From assembly GCA_029251425.1 (NCBI GenBank), contig JAQXDJ010000031.1, positions 1 through 37,908 on the forward strand: 37,908 nt of DNA. The letters run 5' to 3'. The translations under genes were made by a program, and so were the position numbers. Every line of letters starts with the position of its first letter. Position 1 is the stretch's first letter. Shown here in pieces: positions 33,819 through 37,908 of this stretch. Source of the stretch: Vicingaceae bacterium. GTDB lineage: Bacteria > Bacteroidota > Bacteroidia > Flavobacteriales_E > Vicingaceae. Below the pieces are notes generated by a model that saw only the letters and a list, made by a program, of their open reading frames with translations, was not told the origin of the DNA and searched no databases.

Positions 33819-34922
33819 TTAAGCCAGCTTATACATTTTTCCTGGAAGCGATTTTACTAAACCATCAAACTCTAAGTTTAACAGTAAAGATGTTGTTTGG
33901 CTCATGGTCATTTTTGCCAACAAAGAAAGTTCATCAACCCCTATTTTATCTTGTTTAGACAGTATTGCAGTGATCGTTTTTTGCTCTGGTGTGAGTTCTA
34001 AAAACAACTGTGTTTGTGTTTGAGCCACCTTCTTTTTAGTTTGCCAGCCCATTACATACTCAATATCTTTAGCTGACTGTATTAATGCAGCTTTATGGCT
34101 TTTTATAAGGTTGTTGCACCCTTCAGACTGACTATCTCCTAACCTTCCTGGTAGAGCAAACACATCCCTATTATAATCGTTTGCGATGTAAGCGGTAATT
34201 AACGAGCCCCCTTTTTTACTAGACTCTACAACAATTGTTAAATCAGACATTCCTGCAACAATTCTGTTTCGTTTCGGGAAGTTTTCTCTATCCGGCTTAG
34301 TTCCGCTTTTAAAATCAGAAAGCAAAGCGCCTTTTTCAGTCATTTGATTCGCGACACTTTTGTGTTGTGCAGGATAGAGTCTGTCAAGGCCGTGAGCCAA
34401 GACACCAACTGTTGATAAGTTGTTTTTTATAGCAGCTTTATGTGCACAAACATCTATACCATAAGCAAGGCCACTAACAACTGTTGGGTTGTGTGGTGCT
34501 AAATCTTTAATCAGCTGATCACAAAAACCTTTACCATATTCCGTTGCTTTTCGTGTTCCAACCACACTAATAACCTTTTGGTTATTAAAATCGATATTTC
34601 CTTTTGAATATAACAACACAGGTCCGTCCTCGCAATGTAATAGTCTTCTTGGGTAATTATCATTTAAGAAAAACAGAGGTGTTATTTCGTTTTTTGAAAT
34701 GAAACCAAGCTCTTCCTCTGCTATGGCCAGAGCCTCTGTTTTATGTTGAATAATTTTGTTTGCGTTTACAGGCCCTATTCCTGGTATTTTTTCTAAAACA
34801 CTTTTTTTCTCCTTAAAAACCTGCTCAGAGCTACCACAATAAGCAATTAGTTTCTTTGCTGTAACATCTCCGATGTTGGGAATTGAAGTAATTGCGATAT
34901 GATAAAGTAGCTGTTCGTTCAT
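33819..34922 (-). CDS. dprA: DNA-processing protein DprA
   Basis: DprA binds incoming single-stranded DNA during natural transformation and loads RecA. The 367-residue protein has an N-terminal helix-hairpin-helix part (IPNIGDVTAKKLIAYCG and IPGIGPVNANKIIQH). The Rossmann-like DprA/Smf core follows: VVGTRKATEYGK, VSGLAYGIDVCAHKAAI, LAHGLDRLYP, SGTKPDRENFPKRNRIVAG, SKKGGSLITA, and VFALPGRLGD. A C-terminal winged-helix (DML1-like) domain, TPEQKTITAILSKQDKIGVD onward, ends at 367. All parts are intact and of normal length. The gene is single, divergent from kdsB (44 bp between starts) and convergent with acs. It lies about 9 kb from the nuclease/receptor cluster; a functional link through DNA uptake is possible but not implied by the operon structure. 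Confidence 0.95.
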   Translation of the reverse strand: MNEQLLYHIAITSIPNIGDVTAKKLIAYCGSSEQVFKEKKSVLEKIPGIGPVNANKIIQHKTEALAIAEEELGFISKNEITPLFFLNDNYPRRLLHCEDGPVLLYSKGNIDFNNQKVISVVGTRKATEYGKGFCDQLIKDLAPHNPTVVSGLAYGIDVCAHKAAIKNNLSTVGVLAHGLDRLYPAQHKSVANQMTEKGALLSDFKSGTKPDRENFPKRNRIVAGMSDLTIVVESSKKGGSLITAYIANDYNRDVFALPGRLGDSQSEGCNNLIKSHKAALIQSAKDIEYVMGWQTKKKVAQTQTQLFLELTPEQKTITAILSKQDKIGVDELSLLAKMTMSQTTSLLLNLEFDGLVKSLPGKMYKLA

Positions 34923-34966
34923 CGGATAGTAAAATTAACTATTTTTATGGTTGATATTTATAGCGC

Positions 34967-35701
34967 ATGAAAACACTTGGTATTATTCCTTCTCGTTATG
35001 CATCAACACGCTTTCCAGGAAAGCCACTGATTGACATTGGTGGTAAAACAATGATTCAGCGCGTTTATGAACAAGCAAAGAAAGCAACATCTTTAACGGA
35101 GGTTGTTGTTGCCACGGATGATGAAAAAATTTTTAATCATATCTACTCTTTCGGAGGAAATGTGGTAATGACTTCATCTTCCCACGAAAGTGGAACAGAC
35201 AGGTGTGCAGAGGTTTTAAGCAAAACCAGAGGTAATTATGATGCTGTAATTAACATACAAGGAGACGAGCCTTTTATTAATCCTGAGCAAATTAACCAAC
35301 TGTGCGCTTGTTTTAACGATGAGCAAACAGATATTGCCACCCTCATAAAAAAGATTGATACTGGAGAAGAGCTTTTTAATCCTAATCGTCCTAAGGTTGA
35401 GGTTGACGAAAATAGTTTTGCAAAAATGTTTAGCAGAAAAGCTATTCCAGAACTTTTAAATATTGAAAAGAGCGAATGGTTAAGCAAACAAGCCTTTTAT
35501 AAACACATTGGTATTTATGGTTACCGTTCTTCTGTTTTAAAAGAAATAAGTCAACTACAACCCTCTCCTTTAGAAATTGAAGAGCGACTAGAACAATTGC
35601 GCTGGTTAGAAAATGGATATAAAATTAAAGTGGCTACAACTGTTTTTGAAGCTGCTGCTATTGATACTCCTGAGGATTTAGAAAAAATTACTTTTAAATA
35701 G
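34967..35701 (+). CDS. kdsB: 3-deoxy-manno-octulosonate cytidylyltransferase
   Basis: KdsB makes CMP-Kdo from CTP and Kdo, supplying the inner-core sugar of lipopolysaccharide. The 244-residue protein shows the complete family pattern. IIPSRYASTRFPGKPL at the N-terminus binds the nucleotide, then GGKTMIQRVYEQA, VVATDDEKIF, and SSHESGTDRCAEV. INIQGDEPFI carries the metal-binding Asp. The C-terminal part holds HIGIYGYRSSVL and LEQLRWLENGYKI. Length is typical (about 245). The ATG at 34967 starts the first strand directly. It confirms a Gram-negative Kdo-containing envelope. It is followed after 39 bp by the HU-like/SPOR gene on the same strand, and a common transcript is possible. Confidence 0.96.
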   Translation: MKTLGIIPSRYASTRFPGKPLIDIGGKTMIQRVYEQAKKATSLTEVVVATDDEKIFNHIYSFGGNVVMTSSSHESGTDRCAEVLSKTRGNYDAVINIQGDEPFINPEQINQLCACFNDEQTDIATLIKKIDTGEELFNPNRPKVEVDENSFAKMFSRKAIPELLNIEKSEWLSKQAFYKHIGIYGYRSSVLKEISQLQPSPLEIEERLEQLRWLENGYKIKVATTVFEAAAIDTPEDLEKITFK

Positions 35702-35740
35702 TTAAGTTTTTAAGTATTTTTATACATTCGCAAGCCCTAA

Positions 35741-36802
35741 ATGAAAATTGAACAATACATATCCGAATTACTTTACCAATACGATTGTGTTATTGTTCCT
35801 GGTTTGGGTGGTTTTATTGCTAATTATAAACCCGCTACAATACAGCCTATTCAAAACACATTTTCACCACCGTCAAAAAGCATTTCTTTTAATAAAAACC
35901 TAAACAATAACGATGGTTTATTAGCCAATTTTATTGCTCAAAAAGAAGCTTTTAGCTTTGATTTTGCTTCAAAAAAAATTGAAGATTACGTTGGTAAAAT
36001 TAATAGAGAGTTAAGACTTAAAAAAAGCGTAACACTTGCCGCTGTTGGTAATTTATTTTTAGATTCGGAAAATCGCTTACAGTTTGAGCCAGCAAACACT
36101 TCAAACTATTTACTAGAGTCTTATGGCTTGCCTGTTTATCAAAAACAACCTATAAAAAGAATAACTATCGAAGAAAAAATAACCAAAGAATTTGTTGATA
36201 GAACAACACCTTTAGTTGCTGTTAAAGGCCAAGAAAATAGAAAATCAAAAAAATGGATGTATTCTGCCGCTTTGGTTTTTTTAGCTTTTGGTGCTGGGTT
36301 TATGGCCAACAACTCTAACTTGTCTGGCGATTTAAATTACGCCAACCTTAACCCTTTTACTCCAAGTGCTAAAGCGGTTTATACCCCTTTTCAATATGAT
36401 TTAACTATTTCGGAAACAACAACATCAACTGTTGAGGAACAAATTAATGCTGCAAATGAAAACAGCATTTTTGTAGAGGTAACTCTTGATGAAAAAGAAA
36501 ACCTTTTTGTTGTTCAACTAAAAGAAAAAACTGTTGCAGAACCTGTTTCTACTTATGTTGCTGAAACTAAAAAAGTATTACAATACCACATTATTGGCGG
36601 TTGCTTTTCAGAAAAAAGGAACGCTAAAAAAATGGTTAAGAAGCTTAAAAAACAAGGTTTTGATGCTTTTGTTGTTGGAAAAAGAAAAGGCTTGTGGGCT
36701 GTAAGCTATAATAGCTTTGTAACAAGAAAAGAAGCTTTAAATGCTTTAGAAAATGCTCAAGCTCATAATGACAAGGCTTGGATTTTAGATCAATCTTTTT
36801 AA
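35741..36802 (+). CDS. Membrane protein with CCDC81-type HU-like domain and C-terminal SPOR domain
   Basis: This 353-residue protein has three parts. Residues 1-130 look like the tandem CCDC81-type HU-like domains known in Bacteroidota (YDCVIVPGLGGFIANYKPA, then INRELRLKKSVTLAAVGNLF). A basic segment and one membrane helix at about 172-189 follow (MYSAALVFLAFGAGFMAN). A periplasmic linker leads to a SPOR domain at 281-353 (QYHIIGGCFSEKRNAKKMVK onward), which binds denuded peptidoglycan at division sites. The predicted topology puts the HU-like part in the cytoplasm and SPOR in the periplasm, so the protein could link something inside the cell, perhaps the nucleoid, to the septum. DNA binding by such HU-like domains is not certain; protein binding is an alternative. 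Its stop overlaps the convergent dehydrogenase stop by 4 bp. Confidence 0.88.
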   Translation: MKIEQYISELLYQYDCVIVPGLGGFIANYKPATIQPIQNTFSPPSKSISFNKNLNNNDGLLANFIAQKEAFSFDFASKKIEDYVGKINRELRLKKSVTLAAVGNLFLDSENRLQFEPANTSNYLLESYGLPVYQKQPIKRITIEEKITKEFVDRTTPLVAVKGQENRKSKKWMYSAALVFLAFGAGFMANNSNLSGDLNYANLNPFTPSAKAVYTPFQYDLTISETTTSTVEEQINAANENSIFVEVTLDEKENLFVVQLKEKTVAEPVSTYVAETKKVLQYHIIGGCFSEKRNAKKMVKKLKKQGFDAFVVGKRKGLWAVSYNSFVTRKEALNALENAQAHNDKAWILDQSF

Positions 36803-37740
36803 GAAAACTCTTTTTCTATTTTATCTGCCAAAAAACTAGAAAGCTTTACGTAAGATTCTTTAGTCCAGCCGGCAACATGCGGACTTAATATTGCTTTTTC
36901 TGATTGTGCTAAATATTTAAAATCTTCTGGCAACTCATTTGCGTTTATCGTTTCAAACGATTTTGTTTCATATTCTAACACATCTAAACAAGCCCCTAAA
37001 ACCGTTTTGTTTTTTAGACCCTTTACCAGGTCTGCAACAGAAACATTATTGCCTCTTGCTGTGTTTATTAAGTAAATGGGCTTTTTAAATTTTAATAAAA
37101 ACTGCTCATTTACATAGAGGTGTGTTTCTTCCGAAAGTGGCAAGTGAATGCTTAAAATATCCGTTTTTTCAAAAATTTTATCTAAAGAAGTTTCTGTTAC
37201 AAACTGGTCCGAAAAACCTGTTTTATATTTATCATGAGCAATAACGTTGCACCCAAAACCAGAAAGTTTTTGAGCAAAAATTTTGCCCATGTTTCCATAC
37301 CCAATTATTCCAACAGTTTTTCCAGCTAACTCTAACCCCCTGTTTCCTTCTCTGTCCCAAACACCCTTTCTAACTTCAGTGTCTCCTTTTTTTAGTTGGT
37401 TAAAAAGCATTAACAACATTCCTATAGCTTGTTCTCCAACAGCATCCATATTTCCTTCTGGAGAATTAAAAACTTTAATTCCTTTTTCTGATGCATAATC
37501 AACATTAATGTTTTCTAGCCCCGCTCCTGATCTAGCGATAAACTTTAGATTAGTCGCTTTGTTTAAAAACTTTTCACCTATTGAAAATCGACTTCTAATA
37601 ACCAAACCAAAATAGTCCGAAATTTTTTGTTCTATTCGTTGTTTTGTAGCGCTTAAATCATGTTCACACTCAAAACCTAAAGCAGTTAGCCTTTCTTCCA
37701 ATATTGGATGAACAGTATCTACAAAAAGTATTTTTTTCAT
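36799..37740 (-). CDS. D-isomer-specific 2-hydroxyacid dehydrogenase
   Basis: This NAD-dependent dehydrogenase belongs to the family of phosphoglycerate, glycerate and lactate D-dehydrogenases. The 313-residue protein has the dinucleotide motif GIIGYGNMG (144-152), catalytic Arg229 in NTARG, acidic partner Glu256 in LDVLEYE, and His288 in LSPHVAGWT. SGAGLENINVDYA and SPEGNMDAVGEQAIG near the N-terminal half are typical of the phosphoglycerate dehydrogenase side of the family. It lacks the C-terminal ACT domain of long SerA enzymes, so feedback by serine through ACT is not expected. A short SerA role is possible, but hydroxypyruvate or another 2-keto acid cannot be excluded. It is transcribed alone; its 3' end overlaps the SPOR gene by 4 bp. 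Confidence 0.9.
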   Translation of the reverse strand: MKKILFVDTVHPILEERLTALGFECEHDLSATKQRIEQKISDYFGLVIRSRFSIGEKFLNKATNLKFIARSGAGLENINVDYASEKGIKVFNSPEGNMDAVGEQAIGMLLMLFNQLKKGDTEVRKGVWDREGNRGLELAGKTVGIIGYGNMGKIFAQKLSGFGCNVIAHDKYKTGFSDQFVTETSLDKIFEKTDILSIHLPLSEETHLYVNEQFLLKFKKPIYLINTARGNNVSVADLVKGLKNKTVLGACLDVLEYETKSFETINANELPEDFKYLAQSEKAILSPHVAGWTKESYVKLSSFLADKIEKEFS

Positions 37741-37838
37741 GCTTACAATATTATGAATTATAGACCGTTATCCGTATCATAAAATCAACAAGCCTATGTA
37801 ATTTATTTACTTTTTATTCATACACTAAAATCAAAATT

Positions 37839-37908
37839 ATGAAAAAAGTAATGCTAATAGTTGCCGCTACATCTATGGTTCTTTTTGGATGTAGTAAAGA
37901 AAAATTAT
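37839..37908 (+). CDS. Start of a lipoprotein gene, cut by window edge
   Basis: Only the first 23 codons are present. They encode a lipoprotein signal, MKKVMLIVAATSMVLFGC, with Cys18 the likely lipidated residue, followed by SKEK. That pattern makes a real gene start likely although nothing can be said about function. The gene is divergent from the dehydrogenase gene, with 98 bp between the starts; no full TAnnTTTG match is visible in that gap. Confidence 0.7.
   Translation, partial: MKKVMLIVAATSMVLFGCSKEKL

Overview
The window looks like a chromosome segment from a Bacteroidota bacterium, most likely a marine-type member of the Flavobacteriales. The DNA is AT-rich. Several clear promoters carry the Bacteroidota -7 element TAnnTTTG instead of TATAAT, and start codons lack Shine-Dalgarno sequences. 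Two proteins end in type IX secretion (T9SS) type A sorting domains. Two surface lipoproteins have DUF5689-like domains, and there is a membrane protein joining a CCDC81-type HU-like domain to a SPOR domain. Genus cannot be fixed from the sequence alone. I saw no tRNA, rRNA, CRISPR array, insertion sequence or prophage, no interrupted genes, and no gene-free gap longer than about 300 bp.

Layout. 1-6483 (minus): an RND efflux operon led by its own TetR regulator (tetR, tolC-like, adaptor, permease cut by the window edge), with two AAACGTTT sites in its promoter. 6600-8414 (minus): a single gene for an unnamed protein that resembles the nitronate monooxygenase/FabK-type FMN barrel with an added cysteine-rich C-terminal part. 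8595-16085 (plus): an orphan peptide/nickel-type solute-binding lipoprotein, an MMPL/RND-superfamily exporter, RfbA, an SDR sugar-nucleotide enzyme, a short polyprenyl diphosphate synthase and a small unknown protein. 16088-17527: a divergent DMT permease/lipoprotein pair with promoter elements almost touching the start codons. 17529-22693 (minus): Lrp/AsnC, MmcQ/YjbR and DUF502 genes, then a second run of histidine kinase, HemW, small membrane protein and cyclase-family metal hydrolase.

22788-31808 is the most interesting part. Two secreted endonuclease/exonuclease/phosphatase (EEP) proteins are divergent from a TonB-dependent receptor, two DUF5689-like plus choice-of-anchor J-like surface lipoproteins, and a T9SS-exported OB-fold protein. 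I read it as a surface system that captures, cuts and imports extracellular DNA (or another phosphodiester polymer). It is organised like a polysaccharide utilisation locus, but OB-fold-like lipoproteins stand where SusD would be, and the OB part of an ExeM/COG2374-type nuclease is encoded apart from the catalytic part.

31896-37908 holds mostly housekeeping genes: acetyl-CoA synthetase, DprA, KdsB, the HU-like/SPOR protein, a D-2-hydroxyacid dehydrogenase and the start of another lipoprotein. Family assignments rest on motif recognition and length, not on database searches.
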